Source: CAVOEB01 sp965249645 (GTDB lineage: Bacteria > Pseudomonadota > Alphaproteobacteria > UBA828 > JAPUJA01). Taken from it: DNA of 64,000 nt. Of this stretch, positions 35,385 through 43,661 are shown in pieces. The position numbers and the translations under genes were made by a program. The notes below the pieces were generated by a model. The model was not told the origin of the DNA. It did no database searches and saw only the letters and a program-made list of their open reading frames with translations. Position 1 is the first letter of the stretch. Each line of letters begins with the position of its first letter. Where the stretch lies: the NCBI GenBank assembly GCA_965249645.1, contig CBDFML010000011.1:496001-560000 (forward strand), in the 5' to 3' direction.

Positions 35385-36884
35385 ATGTATCGGGTGGAGT
35401 TGTACGCGCGGGTCCGGCGGGCGTGTCGTGTCGAGGGGATGAGCACCCGCGAGGCCTCGCGGGTGTTCGGGCTGGACCGCAAGACGGTGCGCAAGATGCT
35501 GTCGTTCTCGGTGCCGCCGGGATATCGCCGGAGCGTGCCGCGGAGGCGTCCGAAGCTGGACGCATTCACGGGGATTATCGATCGGATCCTGGAGGACGAT
35601 CGGACCAGCCACCACAAGCAACGGCACACGGCGAAGCGGATCTTCGACCGTCTCCGGGACGAGTACGGGTTCACCGGCGGCTACACCATCGTGAAGGACT
35701 ATGTCCGTGAGCGGCGGCTTCGGTCGCGCGAGATGTTCGTGCCGCTCGTCCATTCCCCCGGCCACGCCCAGGCGGACTTCGGCGAGGCGATGGCGGTGAT
35801 CGGCGGTGTGGCGCGCAAGGTCCACTTCCTTGCCTTCGACCTTCCCCACAGTGATGGTTGCTTCGTGAAGGCCTATCCGGCGGAGACGACCGAGGCGTTC
35901 TGCGATGGCCACAACGCGGCGGTTGCGTTCTTCGGCGGCGTCCCCCGCTCCATCCTGTACGACAACACCAAGCTGGCGGTTGCCCGCATCCTGGGCGATG
36001 GAAAGCGGCAGCGAGCGCGCGTCTTCACGGAGCTGCAATCCCACTATCTGTTCGAGGACAGGTTCGGCCGGCCGGGCAAGGGCAACGACAAAGGCAAGGT
36101 CGAGGGACTGGTCGGCTTCATCCGGCGGAACTTCCTGGTCCCCGTCCCGCGGGCCGAGAGCTTCGAGGCGCTGAACGATGATCTCGCGGGACAGTGCCGC
36201 CGGCGCCAGGCGGCGCGGCTGCGGGGTCACAAGGAGACCATCGGCGAGCGCCTCGCGCGGGATCGCCAAGCTCTGCTACCGCTACCCCCGGCACCATACG
36301 ATGCCTGCGACAAGCGTCCCGGGCGGGTGAGTTCGCTGTCGCTGGTGCGCTACCGCGGCAACGACTACTCCGTACCCGTGGCCTACGGCCACCGCGAGGG
36401 ACTGATCCGGGGCTATGTCGACGAGGTGATGATCAGCTGCGGGGCCGAGGTGATCGCCCGGCACCGCCGGTCCTATGACAGCGAGGACCTGATCTTCGAC
36501 CCGCTGCATTATCTGCCATTGATCGAGCAGAAGATCGGCGCCCTCGACCAGGCCGCGCCGGTGGCGGGCTGGGACCTGCCCGAGGCCTTCATCACTCTGC
36601 GACGCCTGCTCGAAGCCCGCATGGGCAAGGCGGGCAAGCGCGAGTACGTCCAGGTGTTGCGTCTGCTGGAGACCTTCCGGCCCGAGGAGGTCGAGGGTGC
36701 GGTCGGCGACGCCCTGCGGCTTGGCGCGATCGGCTTCGATGCCGTCAAGCACCTGGTGCTGTGTCGGACCGAGCGACGGCCGCCTCGACTGGATCTCGAC
36801 GTCTATCCGTACCTGCCGCGCGCCCGGGTCGCGATAACGTCTGCCAAATCGTACATGAGCCTGCTGTCGGGGCTCCGCGCATGA
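35385..36884 (+). CDS. istA: IS21 transposase IstA (copy 2)
   Basis: 499 residues, the same protein as copy 1, with HTH, DDE core and C-terminal domain intact. Silent differences (for example TAC for TAT near the start) distinguish the copies. Translationally coupled to istB through ATGA. Confidence 0.95.
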   Translation: MYRVELYARVRRACRVEGMSTREASRVFGLDRKTVRKMLSFSVPPGYRRSVPRRRPKLDAFTGIIDRILEDDRTSHHKQRHTAKRIFDRLRDEYGFTGGYTIVKDYVRERRLRSREMFVPLVHSPGHAQADFGEAMAVIGGVARKVHFLAFDLPHSDGCFVKAYPAETTEAFCDGHNAAVAFFGGVPRSILYDNTKLAVARILGDGKRQRARVFTELQSHYLFEDRFGRPGKGNDKGKVEGLVGFIRRNFLVPVPRAESFEALNDDLAGQCRRRQAARLRGHKETIGERLARDRQALLPLPPAPYDACDKRPGRVSSLSLVRYRGNDYSVPVAYGHREGLIRGYVDEVMISCGAEVIARHRRSYDSEDLIFDPLHYLPLIEQKIGALDQAAPVAGWDLPEAFITLRRLLEARMGKAGKREYVQVLRLLETFRPEEVEGAVGDALRLGAIGFDAVKHLVLCRTERRPPRLDLDVYPYLPRARVAITSAKSYMSLLSGLRA

Positions 36885-37645
36885 CCGACACGCCGCAGGT
36901 GCTGCTCGTCCACCACCTCAAGAGGCTGAAGCTGCCGACGTTCCTGAGGGAGTACGACAAGATCGCCCGGCAGTGTGCCTCGGAAGGCGTCGACCACGTT
37001 CGCTATCTTCTGCGTCTTGCCGAGCTCGAGCTGATCGACCGCGAGCGCCGCATGGTCGAGCGGCGCATCAAGGCGGCGCGCTTCCCCGTGATCAAGAGCC
37101 TCGACAGCTTCGACTTCAAGGTCATCCCCTCGCTCAACAAGACGCTGGTCCTGGAGCTGGCCCGCTGCGCGTACATCGAGCGCCGCGAGAACCTCATCGC
37201 GCTCGGCAACAGCGGCACCGGCAAGACCCACATCGCCCTCGGTCTCGGCCTGGCGGCCTGCCAGAAGGGCCTCTCGGTCGGCTTCATCACCGCCGCCGCA
37301 CTGGTCCACGAGCTCATCGAGGCCCGCGATGACAAGCAGCTGCTGAGGTTCCAGAAGAAGCTCGCCACCTACAAGCTTCTGATCGTCGACGAACTCGGCT
37401 TCGTGCCGCTGTCCAAGACCGGCGCCGAGCTCCTGTTCGAGGTGTTCAGCCAGCGCTACGAGCGGGGCTCGACCCTGGTCACCACCAATCTGCCCTTCGA
37501 CGAATGGACCGAGGTGTTCGGCTCCGAGCGCCTCACCGGCGCTCTCCTCGAGCGCCTCACCCACCACGTCAACATCCTCGAGATGAATGGCGAGAGCTAC
37601 AGGCTCAACCAGAGCCGCAGGCGTCAAACCCCGACGGCGAACTGA
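36881..37645 (+). CDS. istB: IS21 helper ATPase IstB (copy 2)
   Basis: 254 residues, identical in all visible motifs to copy 1 (GNSGTGKTHIA, LLIVDELGF). Both IS21 copies therefore seem able to supply active transposition proteins. Confidence 0.95.
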   Translation: MTDTPQVLLVHHLKRLKLPTFLREYDKIARQCASEGVDHVRYLLRLAELELIDRERRMVERRIKAARFPVIKSLDSFDFKVIPSLNKTLVLELARCAYIERRENLIALGNSGTGKTHIALGLGLAACQKGLSVGFITAAALVHELIEARDDKQLLRFQKKLATYKLLIVDELGFVPLSKTGAELLFEVFSQRYERGSTLVTTNLPFDEWTEVFGSERLTGALLERLTHHVNILEMNGESYRLNQSRRRQTPTAN

Positions 37646-37930
37646 ACCGACCACCCAGCCCACGCTTGACCCCGTGGGCCCACAGGTCCCTCCCGCGCGC
37701 GCCGCCGCGTCGGCCTGTTGAGGGCACGCCGCGTCGCACGCGGGGCCCTCCCATGGACTACGGGGACAAGCCCGCAGCCGCCAAGTGGTCCCTTCTTACA
37801 CCGCCACGGTGGTCCCTTTTTGCTCCGCCATTGACAGCCCACCTCGCGCCGGACAGCTTAAAAAATATGTAGGTGCCTTGGAGACAACATGACGTTAGAT
37901 ATATTCTCCATTGTATCTCGGACTTCGCGA

Positions 37931-37982
37931 TGTTGCCGAATTTGTTGCGGGGATGTTGCGGGAAGTTGCGAATCCGGCAACA
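37931..37982 (+). repeat. Helically phased TGTTGC repeats near the right end (possible arm sites)
   Basis: GTTGC units begin at 37932, 37944, 37955 and 37965 (spacing 12, 11, 10), two of them extended to TGTTGCGGGG/A, and one reverse unit GGCAACA is at 37976-37982. One turn of DNA between units suggests a protein array on one face. The unit matches those at 19748-19833. Confidence 0.6.
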
Positions 37983-37991
37983 TCGCACCAA

Positions 37992-38079
37992 GCGGGAGTG
38001 GCGGAACTGGTAGACGCGACGGCCTCAAAAGCCGTTGTCCTTCAAGGGCTTGAGGGTTCGAGTCCCTCCTCCCGCACCA
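37992..38079 (+). tRNA. tRNA-Leu(CAA), complete, carried by island A
   Basis: 88 bases with encoded CCA. Acceptor GCGGGAG/CTCCCGC, D-arm with GGCGGAACTGGTAGACGC, anticodon stem ACGGC/GCCGT around loop CTCAAAA (CAA, reads UUG), a long class II variable arm, and T-arm GAGGG-TTCGAGT-CCCTC. It has the same anticodon as the split chromosomal gene but a different acceptor and variable arm, so it is not a simple duplicate. Confidence 0.95.
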
Positions 38080-38093
38080 AGCTCGACGTTGGT

Positions 38094-38148
38094 CTCAAAA
38101 TCTGTTGCCCGCAAGGGCGTGCTGGTTCGAGTCCGGCCAGGGGTACCA
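38094..38148 (+). pseudogene. tRNA-Leu(CAA) 3' half at the A/B junction (attR of A)
   Basis: Begins with the core CTCAAAATCTGTTGC, then the variable arm CCCGCAAGGGC, T-arm GCTGG-TTCGAGT-CCGGC and acceptor end CAGGGGTACCA. Joined to the 5' half at 19581 it would rebuild a class II tRNA-Leu(CAA). A second, almost identical 3' half lies at 43737-43783. Confidence 0.9.
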
Positions 38149-38191
38149 ATTTTTAATGGGATAAAGGGAGATGGCTGCCCGGATGTCCAGC

Positions 38192-39619
38192 CTACTCTGC
38201 CGCCGGCCTGTCGGGGGTTCGCTCTGCGGGACTCCAGAGCCCTTTACGCTCCAGGTCTTTCATAGTGAGTTCAATACCTTCGCGGAGCCTTTCGACGAGG
38301 AGATCAATCTCTTCCTTGGTGATGATCAGCGGCGGAGAAATCACGCACATATTGACCATCGGCCGCACGATCAGGCCGAGCTGTTCGCAATGGGCGTCGA
38401 TTCGCAACCCCAGCTCATAGTCGTCGAGGTTCGATGCTTCGCCGACCAGCTCAACGGAACATTCCACGCAGGCCATCAAGCCCCGACCCCGCACATCGCC
38501 GACAATTGGCAGATCCTTCAATTCGCCGAGGCGATCCTGGAAATAAGGTCCGACCTCGCGGACGTGTTCGAGAATGTTGTCGCGTTCGATAATTTCTATG
38601 TTTTTGAGCGCTGCCGCGCACGCAACGGGATGCCCCGAGTATGTGAACCCGTGGAAGAATCCGGCGCCCTTTCCGTTCTCGCCGCTGACCTGGGAGAGAA
38701 TGCGATCCGAGACGATCATCGCACCCATGGGAATGTAGGCTGACGTGATTCCCTTCGCGACGGTAATGATGTCGGGCACGAAGTCGAAAACTGCGTCGGA
38801 TGCAAAAAAATGCCCCAGCCGACCGAACGCGGTGACAATCTCGTCGCTGATATAGAGGACGTCATATTTTCGGCACACCTCCAGGGTTTTCCGATGATAT
38901 CCGGGTGGCGGCACGATGACGCCACCGGACGCCAGCACGGGCTCGGCGATGAAGGCCGCGACCCGCTCGGGGCCAAGCTCGAGAATCTTGTTCTCAAGAT
39001 CGCTTACCTTCGCATCGCAGAACTCGTCGACACTCATGCCTTCGGGCCGCCGATACGGGTTCGGCGAGGGCAGGAGGTGGATAAAATCGGATTCCAGATC
39101 GAAATGGCGCTTGTCGTGTTCCTTGCCGCAACACGACGCGGACAGATAGGTGCTTCCGTGATAGGCGCCCTCTCGGGAGATTATGTGTTTCTTCTCGGAT
39201 CGACCGAGGAAATCGTGGAAGAATAGCGCGAAGCGAAGCGCCGATTCGACGGCCGTCGAGCCGCCGGTGGTGAAGAAGGCATGGTTTAAATCGCCCGGCG
39301 TCAGCTGACGGAGCTTTCCCGCCAATTCGGCTGCCGGCGCGTTGCCCATATGCCAGCTACCGTAATACGCCAATTGAGACATTTGGTCGGCGACAGCCTC
39401 GACCATGTCTTCACGTCCATGCCCGATATTGACGCACCACATGCCCGCGGGGCCGTCGATCAACTTTCGCCCATCGCTGTCATAGACGTAGATGCCCTCT
39501 CCCCGGACGATGAGGGTTCGTTCCTGCTGGCCAACCTCTTCAAGGCTTTCCCAGGGATGAAGGATCCAGTTGTCCTCGGTGCGGAGATCCTCGGTGTCGA
39601 AAACTCGGTTCGTTCTCAT
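38192..39619 (-). CDS. Class III aminotransferase (omega-aminotransferase type)
   Basis: 475 residues, fold-type I PLP enzyme. Landmarks: FTTGGSTAVESALRFA (phosphate-binding loop), YHGSTYLSAS, LYISDEIVTAFGRLG (PLP aspartate), and IITVAKGITSAYIPMGA with the Schiff-base Lys. Relatives transfer amino groups from beta-alanine, taurine, GABA or other omega-amines to pyruvate. It diverges from the Rieske operon and probably acts on the same substrate or its product. Confidence 0.9.
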   Translation of the reverse strand: MRTNRVFDTEDLRTEDNWILHPWESLEEVGQQERTLIVRGEGIYVYDSDGRKLIDGPAGMWCVNIGHGREDMVEAVADQMSQLAYYGSWHMGNAPAAELAGKLRQLTPGDLNHAFFTTGGSTAVESALRFALFFHDFLGRSEKKHIISREGAYHGSTYLSASCCGKEHDKRHFDLESDFIHLLPSPNPYRRPEGMSVDEFCDAKVSDLENKILELGPERVAAFIAEPVLASGGVIVPPPGYHRKTLEVCRKYDVLYISDEIVTAFGRLGHFFASDAVFDFVPDIITVAKGITSAYIPMGAMIVSDRILSQVSGENGKGAGFFHGFTYSGHPVACAAALKNIEIIERDNILEHVREVGPYFQDRLGELKDLPIVGDVRGRGLMACVECSVELVGEASNLDDYELGLRIDAHCEQLGLIVRPMVNMCVISPPLIITKEEIDLLVERLREGIELTMKDLERKGLWSPAERTPDRPAAE

Positions 39620-39969
39620 GGCATCTGCTCATGGTCAAGTTTTTGTCAGAGGGCCTGAGGACGCTCTTCGAGTCGGCGCCTCATGCGATCGCTTTGGAGC
39701 ACTCTACAGTGTCGGGCGGACCCTGCAACCGGACTGCGACGGAAGCACCGTGCGACCGACCAGATGGCCGTTCCCCGGAGACGTTCGTTGGGTTCCATTT
39801 CCAATTCCTCCGCGACAGCTCGTCAGGCCTCTTTCGGTCAAGGAGCTTCATCTTGACATAATTTTATGTAACGTTAAAGTGACCGGGTCAAGCGGTTTCT
39901 TCCGGATCATGATAAAGCTGCGCCAGCTTGTTCTTTGAACAGGATTTCAACGCTTAAAGGGTTCTGGCC
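39620..39969. other. Divergent intergenic region of island B
   Basis: 350 bases between the aminotransferase and the oxygenase operon. The plus-strand promoter at 39853-39880 is the only strong signal. No gene is supported; a minus-strand promoter for the aminotransferase must also lie here but was not identified. Confidence 0.5.
39853..39880 (+). promoter_or_regulatory. Promoter with LacI-type operator for the Rieske operon
   Basis: A perfect -35 TTGACA (39853-39858), a 16-base spacer and TAAAGT (39875-39880). The palindrome TAACGTTA (39869-39876), with the central CG typical of LacI-family operators, abuts the -10. The LacI-type regulator at the end of the same gene cluster is the likely ligand-controlled repressor. 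Confidence 0.6.
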
Positions 39970-41352
39970 ATGACGACTTTCGGTGATCAGCGGATTCCCT
40001 ACGGCGGCTATTTCAAGACAGATATGCCGCCCGAGGATGGGGAATTGACCCACGTCGGTCCGGGCACGCCATGCGGAGAATTTATGCGACGCTTTTGGCA
40101 GCCGGTGACGATGTCGTCGGAGCTAAAGAACCAGCCCCTTCCGGTCCGTGTCCTTGGCGAGGATCTGGTGCTATTCAGAAAACCGGATGGGGCGCTTGGT
40201 CTCCTGCATCGTCATTGTGCCCACCGGAGGGCATCGCTGGAGTTCGGCCGGATCGAAAAACGCGGCATTCGATGCTGCTATCACGGGTGGCTCTACGATG
40301 TGGACGGGACGATTCTTGAAACCCCCGCGGAACCAGCCTCAAGCCCGATCAAGGATAAGATTTGTCTCGGTGCTTACCCGGTCCACGAGTTCATGGGCCT
40401 GATGTTCGCCTATCTGGGCCCACCCGATGAAAAGCCCGAATTCCCGATCTATGACTCGTTCAACTTCGCGAACGACAAAGTTGTGCCCTACGCGCAGTCG
40501 TATCCCTGCAATTGGCTGCAAGTCGCCGAAAACAGTATGGATCATACCCATGTGGAATATCTTCACAGCACCATCAGCGGCGTGCAGTTCTTCGACGCCT
40601 GGGCGAAAAAGACCACCCTCGTCTACGAGAAACGACCGATCGGGATTTACTACGCCTACACGAGGCGCGTCGGGGACATGATCTGGGTGGGCTCCGAGGA
40701 CATCGTATTGCCGAATTTTACCCAAGCAGGTTCCATTTTCACGATGGACGCGAAAACACAGAAGTACTTTGGACGCAACAGTTTCACGAGATGGGTTGTC
40801 CCCATCGACGACACGAACACACGGGTCATGGCTTTGACTCATTTCAATGACAGGAGTGATCCTTTCAAAGAGGAATACCTGACCAAGGAAAGCCTGGAGC
40901 GGATCGAAATCGGGGTGCCCATGGACAGGCCTTACGAGGAAAGACAGCGACTCCCCGGCGACCTTGAGGCGATCGGTTCACAAGGCCCTATCAATATTCA
41001 TGCGAAGGAGCACCTGGCGACCAGCGACAGAGGCGTGGCGATGTACCGGACGCGCTTGAGGCGGGCCATCCGGTCGCTCCAGAAGGGCGAACGTCCGCTT
41101 CAGCCGGCCGCTAGCGGTGATGCCCCGCTGCCGACCTATGCGGGCGACTCGGTGCTACGGATTCCGAGGGCTCCAGGCGGTGACGATGTCAAGCTGTTGG
41201 AGGACGTGTCGCGGCAGGTCCTGCGGATCTATGTGAGCGCGGACCATGTGCAGGGCGGGGAGCGCGACCAGTTGATCCAGAAAGAATTGCACGAGCTCGA
41301 GCTGTCGTACTCGGAACCGACGGAGATCGACGCGGCGGTTTCCGGCTCGTAA
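39970..41352 (+). CDS. Rieske non-heme iron oxygenase, terminal oxygenase subunit
   Basis: 460 residues. The Rieske cluster ligands are in HRHCAHRRASLEFG (C-x-H) and IRCCYHGWLYD (C-x-x-H). The mononuclear iron site is in QVAENSMDHTHVEYLHSTI (D-H-x-x-x-x-x-x-H type). Size and motif spacing fit phthalate-4,5-dioxygenase-like single-subunit oxygenases acting on aromatic acids or doing O-/N-demethylation. The likely electron donor is the next gene; no reductase is present in the islet. Confidence 0.9.
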   Translation: MTTFGDQRIPYGGYFKTDMPPEDGELTHVGPGTPCGEFMRRFWQPVTMSSELKNQPLPVRVLGEDLVLFRKPDGALGLLHRHCAHRRASLEFGRIEKRGIRCCYHGWLYDVDGTILETPAEPASSPIKDKICLGAYPVHEFMGLMFAYLGPPDEKPEFPIYDSFNFANDKVVPYAQSYPCNWLQVAENSMDHTHVEYLHSTISGVQFFDAWAKKTTLVYEKRPIGIYYAYTRRVGDMIWVGSEDIVLPNFTQAGSIFTMDAKTQKYFGRNSFTRWVVPIDDTNTRVMALTHFNDRSDPFKEEYLTKESLERIEIGVPMDRPYEERQRLPGDLEAIGSQGPINIHAKEHLATSDRGVAMYRTRLRRAIRSLQKGERPLQPAASGDAPLPTYAGDSVLRIPRAPGGDDVKLLEDVSRQVLRIYVSADHVQGGERDQLIQKELHELELSYSEPTEIDAAVSGS

Positions 41353-41469
41353 CCGCATGCCTGCGTTCGCCACGAAATGTTCGAAATTTGTGCCGTTATA
41401 GCGGGAAGGGGCCTGCCGGCGACCGGTTTCCTGCCTGGCGCCGTTTGTTCGTTGTGAGGATGCGTAGCC

Positions 41470-41790
41470 ATGGCTTGGCATCATGTTGCGGCGAGTGATG
41501 CGCCGGCGGACGGCGAGGTTGTCGGGGCTGAAATAGGTGGCGAACATATCGCCATCTACAACATCGGCGGTGAATACTTTGCAACACAGAATATATGCAC
41601 GCACGAAATTGGCTTCCTGTCGGATGGGCTCGTCGAAAACGGATGCGTTGAATGTCCGCTTCACATGGCGACGTTTGATATCGCTTCCGGAGAGGTGAGA
41701 AGCGGGCCGGCGACCCAAGATCTTCGTACGTTTCCTGTCAAAGCCGCAGAGGATCAGCTCTTTGTGGACGTTCCCGACAGCGAGACGTAA
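41470..41790 (+). CDS. Rieske [2Fe-2S] ferredoxin
   Basis: 106 residues. NICTHEIGFLSDG (C-x-H) and VECPLHMATFDIASGEV (C-x-x-H) bind the cluster, with the GP/LRTFPVK end usual for oxygenase ferredoxins. It passes electrons from a reductase, encoded elsewhere, to the oxygenase upstream. Confidence 0.92.
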   Translation: MAWHHVAASDAPADGEVVGAEIGGEHIAIYNIGGEYFATQNICTHEIGFLSDGLVENGCVECPLHMATFDIASGEVRSGPATQDLRTFPVKAAEDQLFVDVPDSET

Positions 41791-41835
41791 AGCCGGACGC
41801 GTCGGCATGGCGACATCACCACTCGGAGAGACGGA

Positions 41836-42546
41836 ATGGTGCGGAAACGACAGTTGATCCTGTGTCCGGGCCTATTGTGTGACGACGCGCTTTGGGCGCA
41901 TCAAGTGGCTTCGCTTGGCGACGTCGCCGAGATCGTCGTCAGCGAATTCCAAACGCACGACAGCATTCGGAGCATGGCCGAATCGCTGCTCGCGAGCGCG
42001 CCGCCGCGATTCGCGATCGCCGGGCTGTCGCTGGGTGGATATGTGTGCCAGGAGGTTATGCGGCTTGCTCCGGATCGTGTTATCGGGCTTGCCCTTCTGA
42101 ACACATCCGCCCGTCCCGACACGAAGGATCAGGCGTCGCGTCGACGCTCGCTTGTCGAGCGTGTCGAGAAGGGGGAATTTGAGGACGTCATGGCTATGCT
42201 GTGGCCGCTCCTCGTTCATCCCGAACGGGCAGAAGACGAATCGCTGCGCGACCGCTATCTCGAGATGGGCGGTCACATTGGAGGCGACATCTTTGTTCGC
42301 CACCAGACCGCGATCTTGAACCGGGCGAACGGCGTCCGCGATCTTGCGCGGATCAAGTGTCCGACACTGGTCTTGTGCGGGCGAGAGGACCAGGTCACGC
42401 CCCTCGAGCTTCACTTGGAAATGGCCGCGGCCATTCCCCGTGCCGACCTTGCCGTCCTCGGACGCTGCGGTCATCTCTCGACGTTGGAGCGCCCCGAAGC
42501 GGTCACGGGTATCCTGCGTACGTTCCTGACGGAGCGAATCCCTTGA
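41836..42546 (+). CDS. Alpha/beta-hydrolase
   Basis: 236 residues. LILCPGLLCDDALWAHQ (oxyanion loop), GLSLGGYV (nucleophile Ser), CGREDQVTPLELH (acid) and GRCGHLSTLERPEAV (base) complete the catalytic triad. The cluster context suggests hydrolysis of an ester, amide or ring-cleavage product of the substrate. Confidence 0.87.
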   Translation: MVRKRQLILCPGLLCDDALWAHQVASLGDVAEIVVSEFQTHDSIRSMAESLLASAPPRFAIAGLSLGGYVCQEVMRLAPDRVIGLALLNTSARPDTKDQASRRRSLVERVEKGEFEDVMAMLWPLLVHPERAEDESLRDRYLEMGGHIGGDIFVRHQTAILNRANGVRDLARIKCPTLVLCGREDQVTPLELHLEMAAAIPRADLAVLGRCGHLSTLERPEAVTGILRTFLTERIP

Positions 42547-42614
42547 GACGGCGGGACCCGCGGAATCGAGGGATCAGGGGCTCCAATTCGTTTTCCCGTC
42601 ACCGGAAGAACTAG

Positions 42615-43661
42615 ATGAAGCGCGCGCGCAAGAACACAACGGCGAGAACCACCCTACGCCAGGTCGCGGAGGCGACGAACGTCTCGCCCATGACGGTCTC
42701 CAACGTTATCAATGGCAAGTTGGAATTTATGACCGAGCAGACCCGCCTCCGGGTCGAAAAGGCAATCGCAAGGCTCAACTATCGTCCACACACGACCGCG
42801 CGAAGCTTGCGGCTTGCGGAACGCTGGTCGGTCGGCATGATTATCGTCGACGAGTCTCCGACCTACCTGGCGGACGGATTCACCACACAAGTGGTTGCCG
42901 GCCTCAGCAACTATTTGAGCGAGCACCGTTACAGCCTCGTGCTGGAAGGTGTTCGCGCGGCGAAGTTCAAGGACTCGCCGCTTCTCCGTGATCTTCGGAC
43001 GGACGGTTTGTGCGTGATGCTCTCCGGAGAGAAAAAAAGACGGCAATCACACGTCAGGACGCTGCTTGACCTCGGACAACCGCTGGTCGTTTTTCTCGAA
43101 GCGGCCCCGACGGACAGCGAGTACGTGTGCTCCATCCGCCAGGACGATCGAGATGGCGGCCGGCTCTTGGGCGCTCATGTCTTGGAACGTGGCGCGCGGC
43201 GACTGGTCATGCTTGTTCAGGAGCGCAATTTCTGGTCTTCGGTACGAGAGCGGGAAAAAGGCATTCGCGATGCGATCGCAAAGACCAACATACCCGCCGA
43301 ACTAAAGATCGTGGCCTGCGGCGATGGTAGCTTCATGGACGTTCAGGCGCCGCTCGATCACGAAATCGAGACGCATGGCGTGCCGGACGCGATACTCGCG
43401 ACTAACGATCAGATGGGCATTGCAGCCATGAAGCTCATCAAGACAAGGGGTATCGACGTGCCGGGCGATATCCTCATCACTGGATTCAACGCGTTCGATT
43501 TCTGGCAATACTCGGATCCCGTGCTAACGACGGTGCGATCGGCCGCCTATAAAATGGGCAGGCGGGGCGGCGAGGAAATCATTCACTGTCTTGAGCAGGG
43601 CGCCTTCTCCAATAGGGAGATCGACTTTCCTGTGCAACTGCAGGTCGGAGGATCAACTTAA
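42615..43661 (+). CDS. LacI-family transcriptional regulator
   Basis: 348 residues. TTLRQVAEATNVSPMTVSNVINGKLEFMTEQTRLRV is the LacI HTH and hinge entry, followed by a periplasmic-binding-protein-like effector domain (SVGMIIVDESPTYLADGF, DAILATNDQMGIAAMKLIKTRGIDVPGDI). It probably controls island B through the palindrome at 39869 and senses the catabolic substrate. Confidence 0.92.
   Translation: MKRARKNTTARTTLRQVAEATNVSPMTVSNVINGKLEFMTEQTRLRVEKAIARLNYRPHTTARSLRLAERWSVGMIIVDESPTYLADGFTTQVVAGLSNYLSEHRYSLVLEGVRAAKFKDSPLLRDLRTDGLCVMLSGEKKRRQSHVRTLLDLGQPLVVFLEAAPTDSEYVCSIRQDDRDGGRLLGAHVLERGARRLVMLVQERNFWSSVREREKGIRDAIAKTNIPAELKIVACGDGSFMDVQAPLDHEIETHGVPDAILATNDQMGIAAMKLIKTRGIDVPGDILITGFNAFDFWQYSDPVLTTVRSAAYKMGRRGGEEIIHCLEQGAFSNREIDFPVQLQVGGST

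Larger units (their letters stand above)
35268..37836 (+). mobile_element. IS21-family element, copy 2
   Basis: 2569 bases, same orientation as copy 1 and nearly identical. A 6-base target duplication GCCCAC flanks it (35262-35267 and 37837-37842), so it is a simple insertion into the integrase gene. The direct orientation of the two copies, 14.5 kb apart, permits loss of most of the island by recombination. Confidence 0.95.
34296..37857 (+). pseudogene. int: Tyrosine integrase, interrupted by IS21 next to the catalytic tyrosine
   Basis: The 5' part (34296-35267, 324 codons) has an N-terminal arm-binding-type region, a core-binding SAM-like domain and the catalytic domain with TGLRRGELVRLTV (Arg I), HVCRHTCASRL (H-x-x-R), GHKAIQTTMRY (His/Trp position and nucleophile Tyr). 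IS21 copy 2 enters two codons after that Tyr. Beyond the IS the frame resumes ...AHLAPDSLKNM and stops at TAG, using the 6-base duplication GCCCAC. As read, the protein ends TTMRYAH with a stop donated by the IS. Confidence 0.92.
19613..38108. mobile_element. Island A: degraded T7-like temperate phage in tRNA-Leu(CAA)
   Basis: Bounded by 15-base cores CTCAAAATTTGTTGC (19613) and CTCAAAATCTGTTGC (38094), which differ at one base. It contains T7-type RNA and DNA polymerase remains, a tyrosine integrase near the right end, its own tRNA-Leu(CAA), a toxin-antitoxin pair and three separate IS invasions. Capsid, terminase, portal and lysis genes are absent. Base composition outside the IS elements is visibly less GC-rich than the flanks. 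In the circular form the order would be integrase, tRNA, attP, RNA polymerase, the arrangement known for temperate T7-like podophages of marine alphaproteobacteria. Confidence 0.85.

Noticed and set aside
37931..37982. CRISPR-like array from repeated TGTTGC units
   Set aside because: Units are six to ten bases with no spacers of constant length, and no cas genes are present.
37758..37991. A 77-codon minus-strand frame across the IS21 right end
   Set aside because: It joins IS sequence to the phased repeat region and lacks any domain or start signal.
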